Origin: Brumimicrobium sp035497735
GTDB taxonomy: Bacteria; Bacteroidota; Bacteroidia; Flavobacteriales_D; Crocinitomicaceae
Assembly (NCBI GenBank): GCA_035497735.1
Contig: DATJCX010000069.1
Location: 62,001 to 126,000 of the forward strand
DNA: 64,000 bases
Direction: 5' to 3'
The translations under genes and the position numbers were made by a program. The notes under the pieces are model-generated. The model made no database searches. It was not told where the DNA came from and saw nothing but the letters and a program-made list of their open reading frames with translations. Shown piece by piece: positions 52,942 to 62,054 of the stretch. How positions within the stretch are numbered: position 1 is the stretch's first letter; every line of letters starts with the position of its first letter.

Positions 52942-54645
52942 TTATTTCACATTAAATACTGCACTCTTACGGTTTATTCTACCGCTTGGTTCTTTGTATT
53001 GAGTGAAAATAGAAATTGTACTTCCTGGTGTTGCGTTTGCAATAATTCTCATCGCATCAGCATTTAAAGCTCCTCCATTTCCTTTTGCAGGTCTTGGCGC
53101 ACCAGATACCTTAACTTCCCATGATGCAATCGAGAACGTTGCATTTAATGGAATCTCAGGTGGATATCCAGCGAACAATTGTCTTGCCGCTCTTAATTCA
53201 GCTGAAGTAGCTGACTCTCCATCTACAATTCGCCCTAATGTAATATTAGGTTTAGGTAAGTTTTGTACACGGAATGTGAATTTACCTAAGTTAGATGAAG
53301 TTCCATCTTCTGCAACTCCTGAAATATTAATAACTGCTTCACGTCCACTTCCTGGGCTTGCAATGTATCCACTTGCTGTCTTCTTAATATCAACATTTCC
53401 TCCACCACTAATACTGTAGCTTGGGAATCCTGATGCAGCACCTTCTACTTTGTTTGCATATCCACGGTATAACACGTTCATTTCTGGTAATGAAACCGTT
53501 CCTGATGGCTTACCAACTGTATAAGCAAAGCTCCAAGGTTTCCATGAGATTTCACCTTTCTCTTTTACTCCAATAATACCGTTTAACTTGTAAGCACCTG
53601 GCGTTGCAGTATTTGCTTTAATTGCTCCTGTAGTCGAAGTCCAATTTGCCTCTGGCGTTTCGTTTACTCCAAATTTAATCTCAGGAACTTCAGTTGAGTC
53701 ATATGCAGCAATCATTACTTTAATTGCTAATGAATCTCCAGCATTAACGTAGCCTGTTCTAGCAAACGCTAAAGGCTCAATCTTATTAAAGTTGAACGTT
53801 GGTGCATCTACTTTAGATAAGAAAAATTCAGCCGCGTGACTTTCAGCATTTTTGATGTCTAAACGGATAGACGTTAAAATTGCACCTGCTGCTACAACTG
53901 GAGCATGGTCAAACATTGCTGATGGCCATGGGTACATTTTTTCTTTTCCAGCATCTAAAACTTTAACTTCTCTTTCAATCGTTAACGATTTGTAGAAGTT
54001 TAAAATTGCTGAAGTATCTTCAGGATTAGCAGTTTTTAATGCTTCTGCCATTCCATCTAACGATTCTGGAGACTTAAAAGTGAATTTCTTTTTATTCAAT
54101 TCATAATTCCCCATCAATTCAGCTATGTAATCTCTGTATGCATGAATTGAGTCTAATAAAGCCCATCCTTCTGGATTTGGCTTCATTAATTCCCCACCAA
54201 CGTATCTTCTTGTTGGTGCATCGAAGTTATCCTTCGCCTTAATTTCATGCATTGATTTTAGTTCAGTGATAAGACCATTCTCATCTTTTTCTAAAATCCA
54301 GCTATCAACTTTCTCTACTTCTGAAATAATTAAATTTGCTTCAGATAAGAAGAAGTGAATTGTTTGTTTTGTTTTCTTTTTTAACTCTTCTGCTTTTCCT
54401 TGCCAGTGATCAATTTGCTTTGTATCACCTTTTTCTGCATTGATTGCAGCTCTTTTTGAATCAAATGTTCCGTATGTATTGATCGAAGTGTTATCAATCA
54501 CTTCCGCACTTGTTTCTAACTTGTCATTTAAAGTTACAAAGGCTGCTATAATATCCTTTGATACGTTTAAAGCTAGAAGTGCAGTCAATACAAGATACAT
54601 CATCCCAATCATCTTTTGTCTTGGAGTCTCTTTTCCGCCTGCCAT
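52942..54645 (-). CDS. gldM: T9SS motor protein GldM
   Basis: 567 aa. A single transmembrane helix (about 11-31, MMYLVLTALLALNVSKDIIA) anchors it in the inner membrane, followed by the long periplasmic part with helical bundle (35-240) and four beta-rich domains (about 240-567). GldL and GldM make the proton-driven rotary motor that powers T9SS export and gliding. It is slightly longer than the F. johnsoniae protein. It lies 46 nt after gldL. Confidence 0.97.
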   Translation of the reverse strand: MAGGKETPRQKMIGMMYLVLTALLALNVSKDIIAAFVTLNDKLETSAEVIDNTSINTYGTFDSKRAAINAEKGDTKQIDHWQGKAEELKKKTKQTIHFFLSEANLIISEVEKVDSWILEKDENGLITELKSMHEIKAKDNFDAPTRRYVGGELMKPNPEGWALLDSIHAYRDYIAELMGNYELNKKKFTFKSPESLDGMAEALKTANPEDTSAILNFYKSLTIEREVKVLDAGKEKMYPWPSAMFDHAPVVAAGAILTSIRLDIKNAESHAAEFFLSKVDAPTFNFNKIEPLAFARTGYVNAGDSLAIKVMIAAYDSTEVPEIKFGVNETPEANWTSTTGAIKANTATPGAYKLNGIIGVKEKGEISWKPWSFAYTVGKPSGTVSLPEMNVLYRGYANKVEGAASGFPSYSISGGGNVDIKKTASGYIASPGSGREAVINISGVAEDGTSSNLGKFTFRVQNLPKPNITLGRIVDGESATSAELRAARQLFAGYPPEIPLNATFSIASWEVKVSGAPRPAKGNGGALNADAMRIIANATPGSTISIFTQYKEPSGRINRKSAVFNVK

Positions 54646-54691
54646 GTTAACTTAGTTTATGGTTTATAAATAATTTATTAATACTTAAAGA

Positions 54692-55513
54692 CTATCCTTT
54701 AATCGTCATAGCTTTTAACATATTGCCATAAACGTTGTTTAAGTCTGTTAAGTTCTTAGTTAACATTGACATGTTTTCTTTGTATAATCTTGTGTCTTCT
54801 ACTGAGTCAGATAAGTTTTGCATCATGTTTGTAACTTGACTTTGGAACTTTTCTGTCGCCTCTAAATGAGATGAAGAACCTTTTAATTGTAATTCGTATA
54901 CATTGTTTAATGCAGCTAAGTTTTTAGAAACTTTTTGCATTTGCTCTCCGAATGATTGTCCTTCTTCCGTTGTTGAAGTCATTCCTGAAATAGCTGCAGA
55001 AGCCTTTTCGTAAGAAGCAGATAATGTTGCTACTTTATCAGAAGCCGCTTGTAAGCTTGAAACGTATGAGTCAGTTGCAGCAGCTGCTGTTGTCACTCCT
55101 TTAAGTTGATTAGCATTGTCAGCTAAAGCTTTCATACCATCTCCTAAACGTCCGATTAATTCGCTATCAATACTAGCTTCTTCTAACATTTTGTCTAATT
55201 CAGCAGTAACACCGCTTCCTCCTCCTCCAATAACACCTCTTCTTGAAGCAGATAATTCTGGGTCAACAGCTTCACCTGTTGCTAACTCTGGGTATACTAA
55301 CTCCCAGTTTGGCTCTTGGTGCAATGGTTCGAAAGACGAGAAGAAGAAAATTAGTGCCTCTGTTGTCAATCCAAATACCAGCATGATCTCAGCTCCAGGG
55401 TAGTGCATAATTTTAAATAATGCTCCCATAATTACAATGGCTGCTCCGATACCATACAACTTAGCCATAAAATTCTTATAGGCTTTACTTTGAAAAATAC
55501 TTCCTGTACTCAT
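54692..55513 (-). CDS. gldL: T9SS motor protein GldL
   Basis: 273 aa. Two N-terminal membrane helices (about 19-38 and 41-62, with the charged residues KIMHYPGAEIM between or within them) form the stator-like part of the proton motor with GldM. The remainder is a long cytoplasmic coiled coil with alternating Ala/Leu. It lies 65 nt after gldK in the same operon. The Lys/His/Glu near the membrane are the proposed proton-relay positions. Confidence 0.97.
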   Translation of the reverse strand: MSTGSIFQSKAYKNFMAKLYGIGAAIVIMGALFKIMHYPGAEIMLVFGLTTEALIFFFSSFEPLHQEPNWELVYPELATGEAVDPELSASRRGVIGGGGSGVTAELDKMLEEASIDSELIGRLGDGMKALADNANQLKGVTTAAAATDSYVSSLQAASDKVATLSASYEKASAAISGMTSTTEEGQSFGEQMQKVSKNLAALNNVYELQLKGSSSHLEATEKFQSQVTNMMQNLSDSVEDTRLYKENMSMLTKNLTDLNNVYGNMLKAMTIKG

Positions 55514-55578
55514 AGTTTTAAAATTTAAGGTTTAACGATTTATTTTTTGTTTTTGTTTTAAGTTACGCTTTTTAAAAA

Positions 55579-57126
55579 TTATCTTAATTGTAGATCTTGA
55601 CTGATTTCTTCTCCACCTTCTTTGCTGAAGTTTTTACCTCCACGACCTAGGTGAGTTGCTACAGATCTAAATCCAACATAAGATTTTGCTGTATCTTGGA
55701 ACTCATACGTTCTTGTTGCATTTTGAAGATAGTACCCTATATCTTTCCAAGAACCTCCACGGATTACTTTACGCTTTTGAGCTGGTGGGTCCCAGTCCAT
55801 CGCGTTGTATCTATACTCAGGGTTTAAGTCATGAGAAACTTCATACATTGATTCATCATATGCAGTTTCACACCATTCTGCAACGTTACCAGCCATACAG
55901 TATAATCCAAATCCATTCGGGTTGTACGAGTATGCTTTTACAGTATGGAATCCTCCATCCTCAAAGTAACGTCCTCTCATTGGTTTAAAGTTTCCTAAGA
56001 AACAACCTGATGAGTTTCTAATGTATGGTCCTCCCCATGGGTATGACTGTAAGTCTAAGTTACCTCGAGCAGCTCTTTCCCATTCAGCCTCTGAAGGTAA
56101 ACGGAAATCATTCACGTATAACTCACCCATAGACTGTAACCAGCTATTTAGTAATTGAGTTCTCCATACGTTAAAAGCTCTAGCTTGTTGCCAAGTTACG
56201 CCAACCACTGGATAGTTGTCATAAGCTGGGTGCCAGAAATACATATTTGTCATTGGATCATTGAAAGAGTAAGTAAAGTCTCTAACCCAACATAAAGTAT
56301 CAGGGTACACGTTGATAGTTTCATCGATGATAAAACGTTGTCTGTTTTCGTGACCACGGATAGCGTTGTTTTGTCCAAGTTTGTTTGGATATCCCATGTC
56401 TTTATCTTGACCTTGTGGTTCTCCAGTGAATGGGTGTTCAGTTGAACGTAATTCACGGTGATCAGGATCATTTTTACGACCTTGGTTATCATATCCGTCC
56501 GGAACGATGTTTGCTTTTCCTCTTTTCGCAGCTTCTACGATATCAATCCAGTAATATTTGAAATTCAATTTACGTGTATCGATTTCTTTTCTTTTGTAGA
56601 AACGTTGTGCTGTAGGATAGTACATTTCCGATAATAGAGGAACTAGTTTTGGGTCATCATAAGAGAATGATCTGTCCCAGTTCAATGAGAAAGTCTCTAT
56701 GTTTTCAAAACGGTCACTTGATTCGTATTCAACCCATTCCATGATACCTTCATCGTAGTATTCATCTTTGTAGTTGATGTATCTATCAGCATCTCCATCT
56801 TCTTCTAGCTCTAAATAGATTGTTCTTCTAGCGATAGAATCTCTAACCCAGTACACAAATTGACGATACTCGTTATTCGTGATCTCAGTTTGGTCCATAT
56901 AGAACGCCTGAACAGAAACTGTTTTGGCTACTGTTTGATGCAAGAATGGTACATCCTCATCATTTTGTCCCATTGTGTAGGAACCGCCCGGAATATAAAC
57001 CATTCCTAATGGAATCTCAGGATAGTACGTACCTCTCCCTAATACCCCAGTTAAATGTCCTGATCGTGTGTTACACGCTCCAAGCATTAAACCTATTAAG
57101 CCAATAATAATTAATTTTCTCATCAT
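55579..57126 (-). CDS. gldK: T9SS outer-membrane ring lipoprotein GldK
   Basis: 515-aa lipoprotein; the signal ends LGAC (Cys17 or 18). Its fold is of the formylglycine-generating enzyme (SUMF1) type, without the catalytic cysteines as in other GldK: VYIPGGSYTMGQNDED, MDQTEITNNEYRQFVYW, RLPSEAEWERAARG and KVIRGGSWKDIGYY are all present. It forms the outer part of the T9SS ring with GldN. It is the first gene of gldKLMN and has a -7 box (57171-57178). Confidence 0.96.
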   Translation of the reverse strand: MMRKLIIIGLIGLMLGACNTRSGHLTGVLGRGTYYPEIPLGMVYIPGGSYTMGQNDEDVPFLHQTVAKTVSVQAFYMDQTEITNNEYRQFVYWVRDSIARRTIYLELEEDGDADRYINYKDEYYDEGIMEWVEYESSDRFENIETFSLNWDRSFSYDDPKLVPLLSEMYYPTAQRFYKRKEIDTRKLNFKYYWIDIVEAAKRGKANIVPDGYDNQGRKNDPDHRELRSTEHPFTGEPQGQDKDMGYPNKLGQNNAIRGHENRQRFIIDETINVYPDTLCWVRDFTYSFNDPMTNMYFWHPAYDNYPVVGVTWQQARAFNVWRTQLLNSWLQSMGELYVNDFRLPSEAEWERAARGNLDLQSYPWGGPYIRNSSGCFLGNFKPMRGRYFEDGGFHTVKAYSYNPNGFGLYCMAGNVAEWCETAYDESMYEVSHDLNPEYRYNAMDWDPPAQKRKVIRGGSWKDIGYYLQNATRTYEFQDTAKSYVGFRSVATHLGRGGKNFSKEGGEEISQDLQLR

Positions 57127-57170
57127 ACCTCGTTTTTACTTATCGGAATCTCAAACTACTTCTACAGGAT

Positions 57171-57178
57171 CAAAATTA
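57171..57178 (-). promoter_or_regulatory. -7 promoter box for gldKLMN
   Basis: TAATTTTG on the minus strand, 44 nt before the gldK start. No exact -33 box. Confidence 0.45.
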
Positions 57179-57233
57179 TTCAGTCTTCTTATAACGATAA
57201 ATAGTATATATGGTTACAATTTTTTTTGTTTTT

Positions 57234-58160
57234 TTATAAATATCTAGGGTTTCTAGATTTAGTAATAGGGATAGGAGGTAGTGGGTGACAGTATTTCAAC
57301 ATGATTTCATGAGATCCCCAAGAGATATCCGAAACTCTGTTTAAAGTAATGTCATATGAATAACCAACTGTAAATCCTTTCATACTAAAACCAGCCATAA
57401 TTCCTAAAGCATCAAATGTTCTATAAGTTAATCCTCCATAGATCATATTGTTCCAAATAGCTCTTACGTTGATGTCAGAACTCATTAACTTAAAGTCAGA
57501 TCTTATTAAAACATTCGCCTCTAAGTCTAATTTACTTACGCTAAATGCTTCATTCCAACGGTAACCCCCCATAGCATAGTAGTGGCGAGCAACGTTGAAG
57601 TTTAAATTCTTTAATTCTAATGCAGGGATGTGTGTTGTAGATAAACCAGCATACCATCCGTCATATGACATGTAGTACAAACCAAAGTTCGCATCAAAGT
57701 TTGACGCACCTCCTTGTTGCGGTAATGATTGGTCATTTGGATTGCCATCTGGTGTTACCCATGTTGGATTCATTCCGTAGTTTACCAACCCTAAAGCTGC
57801 ACCTATTCCTAAAGAACCATTACCCAATGGTAAGTGGTAAGAATAGTTTAGTGTTACGTTATTTTGTCTTGCGTAACCAATTGCGTCATGATAGAAAGAT
57901 ATACCAACTGCACTTGGGAAATATTGAGACAAGTTTGCTTCTGCGTTTACCAATACAGAATTGGGAGCGCCACTAAATTTGTCCCATTGATTTCTGTAAA
58001 TCGCTGTTCCGCAAATTTGATGATCCATTCCTACTCCAGTCGCCCCTGGGTTAATACTCATTTTATCAAAAATAAAGTGAGTAAGGAGCTTGTCCTGCTG
58101 TCCATAGCTGTAAAATGCACCGTATGATACAACTGCTAATAAAAGTAAAAGTTTCTTCAT
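57234..58160 (-). CDS. PorP/SprF-family T9SS membrane protein
   Basis: About 308 aa. I use the ATG at 58160 (MKKLLLLLAVVSYGAFYSYGQ signal); the longer frame from 58208 adds 16 residues before it. The body fits the PorP/SprF outer-membrane barrel: LTHFIFDKMSINPGATG, RNQWDKFSGAPNS and SYDITLNRVSDISWGSHEIML. Such proteins help export or anchor type B cargo proteins and may pair with a partner cargo. It lies 107 nt upstream of gldK on the same strand, so it could share transcription with the operon. Confidence 0.93.
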   Translation of the reverse strand: MKKLLLLLAVVSYGAFYSYGQQDKLLTHFIFDKMSINPGATGVGMDHQICGTAIYRNQWDKFSGAPNSVLVNAEANLSQYFPSAVGISFYHDAIGYARQNNVTLNYSYHLPLGNGSLGIGAALGLVNYGMNPTWVTPDGNPNDQSLPQQGGASNFDANFGLYYMSYDGWYAGLSTTHIPALELKNLNFNVARHYYAMGGYRWNEAFSVSKLDLEANVLIRSDFKLMSSDINVRAIWNNMIYGGLTYRTFDALGIMAGFSMKGFTVGYSYDITLNRVSDISWGSHEIMLKYCHPLPPIPITKSRNPRYL

Positions 58161-58330
58161 ATATAGTTCTTTTTCAATAGTTTGCAAGGTTTGCTTTAGT
58201 GTAAACATGCCTCATTAGGGGTCTAAATTAGTTAAAAAAATGTAATTACATACAAAAAAGTTGAAAAAATTGATGGAATACCGTTTTTTAATGTTGAGTG
58301 AAATATCGTTTTTTAAAATATTTTATCGCT

Positions 58331-59485
58331 TTAAGCAAATTTCTGATAAGTTTTCCACCATAGATTGGGGATATCTCCTTTCATAGCCTCATGATAAGTC
58401 TCTATACTACATGGAACCATTTGATGTCTCATGTACTTTGAAGAACTTTCTTTTGGATATGGAACTTCAATCCACCATCTTCCTGATTTGTCGCTTTTGT
58501 AAAAAATAATTTCTTCGTTTAATTCTTCTATAAAAACCCTAAATTTCGTGTAATTTTTTTTGCTTCCTATTGGGAAGTCTCCTTTTCTGTTTTCGTATCC
58601 TTCAATGAAATACCATATCATTTGGGCCACTAGTTCATCCGTGGTGCTATTTTCCTCACTATAATAGTTAAATATTCCTACTGTCGATAATTTGTCGCTT
58701 ATTCCGGCATAACGCATTATCCTACATGCTTCATGAGCGAATAGACCGTTTGGAGCTGTATATAATGGGTTTTGCATATCACTCGCTCTAATGGCTGCTA
58801 AATCCACGCTTAGGATATCTGTGTTGCGCATGATGGGCTCAGCCAATTCTATAGATTGGTTAATTTCTCCAAGCCTACAAACATCAAAGTAGAGATCATT
58901 GAATAAGTCTAATGTCTGCTTTGATGTATAATGTCCTTGAAGTCCAATGTTTGAATAGTTGAAAAGATAAGTTGACTGTTGTAATAATATATGACTTAGC
59001 CAACCTTGGTGATGGATGTTGTTGTTGATGTTTCCTAAATCAAATTGGCTGTCAACTGTTGTTAAGTTGACCAATTGTTCTAGTTTTTCATAGGCATTGT
59101 ACAGTGCACTGGTTAGGTCTTGTGAACCTCCAATTAAAACTGGGTTAATGTCTTTTTTTATTAATTCCTGACAAACTGCGTTGATTGCATAGCTTGTGTC
59201 TGAAACTGTTTTTCCAGGCATTATTGTTCCTAGATCGTAAATAGCATCTTCCCAACTTGCTCCTTGAAACAATTGGTAAAGATGCTTTCTGAAGTTGTTT
59301 GTAAATCGCGTGCTATCTATTCCTGAAGCATTTCTATACTCTGGTGCATAAATCAGTGCAATTCCTTTTTTTGATAAATCAGGAAAAATGTTTGGTGTGT
59401 GGATCTCTATGATGTTACCCAACATTCCTTCTTCGTAAGAACCTTCCGTTTCAACACCTTGAAAGTAGATAGAAATATCCTTCAT
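58331..59485 (-). CDS. Arginase-fold protein without metal ligands (pseudo-ureohydrolase)
   Basis: 384 aa of the arginase/formiminoglutamase fold. Canonical metal motifs are altered: GGDH becomes GGSQD, DAHxD becomes DSQFD and the SxDxDxxDP block becomes SVDLAAIRASD, so both bridging histidines and most metal Asp are gone. A metal-dependent hydrolase activity is therefore unlikely. The C-terminus (YKSDKSGRWWIEVP) is an extra ~100-residue part. It sits 12 nt after topA and 170 nt before the PorP/SprF gene. From memory, other flavobacteria keep a similar gene at this place, which hints at a structural or regulatory role linked to T9SS. Confidence 0.85.
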   Translation of the reverse strand: MKDISIYFQGVETEGSYEEGMLGNIIEIHTPNIFPDLSKKGIALIYAPEYRNASGIDSTRFTNNFRKHLYQLFQGASWEDAIYDLGTIMPGKTVSDTSYAINAVCQELIKKDINPVLIGGSQDLTSALYNAYEKLEQLVNLTTVDSQFDLGNINNNIHHQGWLSHILLQQSTYLFNYSNIGLQGHYTSKQTLDLFNDLYFDVCRLGEINQSIELAEPIMRNTDILSVDLAAIRASDMQNPLYTAPNGLFAHEACRIMRYAGISDKLSTVGIFNYYSEENSTTDELVAQMIWYFIEGYENRKGDFPIGSKKNYTKFRVFIEELNEEIIFYKSDKSGRWWIEVPYPKESSSKYMRHQMVPCSIETYHEAMKGDIPNLWWKTYQKFA

Positions 59486-59497
59486 TTGCTGCGATAA

Positions 59498-61813
59498 TTA
59501 TTTTTTAGTGCTTTTACGTTTTACTGGTTTCTTCGCTGGTTGATTCTCCATTATGTGTAAACATTCTTCGTATGTTAACTCAGCGTATTCAATATCTTTT
59601 GGAAGTTTGTAGTTCTTCTTACCTACTTTTAAGTAAGGTCCCCAACGTCCCTCAAGAATTTGCATGTTTGCATCTTCTTCGAATACTTTGATCATTTTCT
59701 TAGCGTCCTCAATTCTTTTCTCTTGAATCAATTCAATTGCTCGCTCTAAACTAACTTCCATAGGATCGTCTTCTTTTAGAGAAACGAATTTACCATCATG
59801 CTGAACGTATGGACCGAAACGACCGATATTTGCTTTAACTACCTTTTCTTCGAAAGTTCCTAACTCTCTTGGAAGTTTGAAGAGGTCTAAAACCTCTTCT
59901 AAAGTAATTGTTTCAATTGATTGATGTGGTAATAAACTTGCGTATTGTGGTTTTTTATCTTCCTCTGTTTCGCCAATTTGTGCCATAGGACCAAAACGAC
60001 CAATTCTAACGATTATTTTTTCGTTTGTCTTAGGGTGGTTTCCAATGAATCTTTCTCCTGAAGCTCTTTCTGAATGCTCTAGCGTGTTTTCTACAGTCTC
60101 ATGGAAAGGGTGGTAGAATTTCTTTAGCATTTCTGTCCATTCCATCATTCCTTGAGCGATTTCGTCAAACTCTAACTCTACTTCTGCAGTAAAGTTGTAG
60201 TCCATAATGTTTCCGAAATGTTCAACTAAGAAGTCTGTTACAACTAGCCCAATATCTGTTGGAGATAACTTATTTCTATCTCTACCCGTTATTTCTGTTA
60301 ACTCTTCTTTGTCTAAGTTGTTGTTTTTCAGTGTATAAGATAGGTATTTCCTTTCTGTTCCTTCATGTTCCAGTTTTTCAACATATCCTCTTTTTTGAAT
60401 AGTTGAAATCGTTGGAGCGTAAGTTGAAGGACGTCCAATTCCTAACTCTTCTAGCTTCTTTACCAGAGAAGCTTCTACATATCTTGGTGGCGCCATTGTA
60501 AAGCGTTCCCGTGCTAAGATAGAGGTTGTAGTAACTTCTTCACCTACTTTTAAGTCAGGAAGCAAGCCTTCTACAGCACTGTCTTCCTCGTCTTCATCAA
60601 GGTTTGATTCTAAGTAGACTTTTAGGAATCCTTCGAATTTAATTACCTCTCCTTTAACTACGAAAATGTCACTAACCTTTGGTGAACCTATTTTAATAGT
60701 TGTTCTCTCTAGTTTGGCAGGTGCCATTTGAGAGGCAATCGAACGTTTCCAAATTAAGTCGTACAATCTGTCTTCATCTCGATTTGCGTTTACCGAAGAA
60801 ACGTTAAAGTCTGTTGGACGAATTGCTTCGTGGGCCTCTTGCGCTCCTTTGTTTTTGTTTTGGAACTTTTTTGGATTACTATATTCAGCTCCGTAGTTTT
60901 TTGTAATTGTTGCTTTAGCCGCTTCAATTGCAGTTTCAGATAAACTCACACTATCAGTTCTCATGTACGTGATATGTCCTGCTTCATAAAGTGCCTGAGC
61001 AACTTGCATTGTTTTTGAAACGCTGAAACCAAGTTTTAAACTCGCTTCCTGCTGTAAAGTTGAAGTTGTAAAAGGTGCGCTAGGATTTTTTGTTCCTGGA
61101 GCTTTTACTACGTCAGTAACTGAGAATGTAGCCTCTTTACAATCGTTTAGAAACGCTTCCGTTTCTTTATCTGTATCTAAATTGTGTGCTAAAACACCTG
61201 TAAGTTTATCTTTTCCTTTTGCGAAATTTCCAGTTACTCTGAAGTAACTTTTCGACTTGAAGCTAATGATTTCTCTTTCGCGTTCAACTAATAAACGAAC
61301 CGCTACCGACTGAACTCTACCAGCAGATAAGCTTGGTTTAACTTTTCTCCAAAGAACTGGTGAAAGTTCAAAACCTACTAAACGGTCTAAAATACGTCTA
61401 GCTTGTTGTGCGTTTACCAAATTCTGATCAATTTGACGAGGAGACTCAATCGCTTTCATTACAGCTGTCTTCGTGATTTCGTTAAAAGTGATACGCTTAG
61501 TATCTTTATCTTTTAGTTTTAAAGTTTCGTATAAGTGCCAAGAAATCGCTTCCCCTTCACGGTCCTCATCCGTCGCTAACCACACAGTGTCAACTTCCTT
61601 TACTTTCTTTTTAAGATCACTAACCAAACTCTTTTTGTCTGAACTAACTTCGTACACTGGTTTGAAATTATTATCGACGTCTATTGCCACACCTTTGGAG
61701 GCTAAATCACGAACGTGTCCGTAACTTGATAGTACAACGAAATCTTTCCCAAGATATCCTTCGATAGTTTTTGCCTTTGCAGGTGACTCAACGATAACTA
61801 AATTTTTTGCCAT
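59498..61813 (-). CDS. topA: DNA topoisomerase I
   Basis: Relaxes negative supercoils through a single-strand break. The 771 aa comprise the Toprim domain (1-130: LVIVESPAKAKTIEGYLG; DEDREGEAISWH), the core with active Tyr in YMRTDS (about 285) and a C-terminal part of repeated GRFGP/GRWGPY modules (about 610-760) instead of four-Cys zinc fingers, followed by a Lys-rich tail. It is the first gene before the arginase-fold gene, and divergent from miaB. Confidence 0.97.
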   Translation of the reverse strand: MAKNLVIVESPAKAKTIEGYLGKDFVVLSSYGHVRDLASKGVAIDVDNNFKPVYEVSSDKKSLVSDLKKKVKEVDTVWLATDEDREGEAISWHLYETLKLKDKDTKRITFNEITKTAVMKAIESPRQIDQNLVNAQQARRILDRLVGFELSPVLWRKVKPSLSAGRVQSVAVRLLVEREREIISFKSKSYFRVTGNFAKGKDKLTGVLAHNLDTDKETEAFLNDCKEATFSVTDVVKAPGTKNPSAPFTTSTLQQEASLKLGFSVSKTMQVAQALYEAGHITYMRTDSVSLSETAIEAAKATITKNYGAEYSNPKKFQNKNKGAQEAHEAIRPTDFNVSSVNANRDEDRLYDLIWKRSIASQMAPAKLERTTIKIGSPKVSDIFVVKGEVIKFEGFLKVYLESNLDEDEEDSAVEGLLPDLKVGEEVTTTSILARERFTMAPPRYVEASLVKKLEELGIGRPSTYAPTISTIQKRGYVEKLEHEGTERKYLSYTLKNNNLDKEELTEITGRDRNKLSPTDIGLVVTDFLVEHFGNIMDYNFTAEVELEFDEIAQGMMEWTEMLKKFYHPFHETVENTLEHSERASGERFIGNHPKTNEKIIVRIGRFGPMAQIGETEEDKKPQYASLLPHQSIETITLEEVLDLFKLPRELGTFEEKVVKANIGRFGPYVQHDGKFVSLKEDDPMEVSLERAIELIQEKRIEDAKKMIKVFEEDANMQILEGRWGPYLKVGKKNYKLPKDIEYAELTYEECLHIMENQPAKKPVKRKSTKK

Positions 61814-62020
61814 TCTTATACCTTATAATATATATGTTTATACGAAACTGTTTGCAAAATAACCTCAAATAATTGCGAAATACAAACTTTCTTCAATATT
61901 TGAATTTCTCGCACGTTGAAATATATGAAATATTTTGCTTGTTTTGTTGGCTTTGGAGGGTATTTAAAATTATTTAAGAAATTATGTAGGCTGACAATAT
62001 GACACCTCGATAAGAATTAA

Positions 62021-62028
62021 TATCTTTG
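62021..62028 (+). promoter_or_regulatory. -7 promoter box for miaB
   Basis: TATCTTTG, exact consensus, 26 nt before the ATG. Confidence 0.5.
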
Positions 62029-62054
62029 CATCCATTAAAAATAAGAAATCATCA

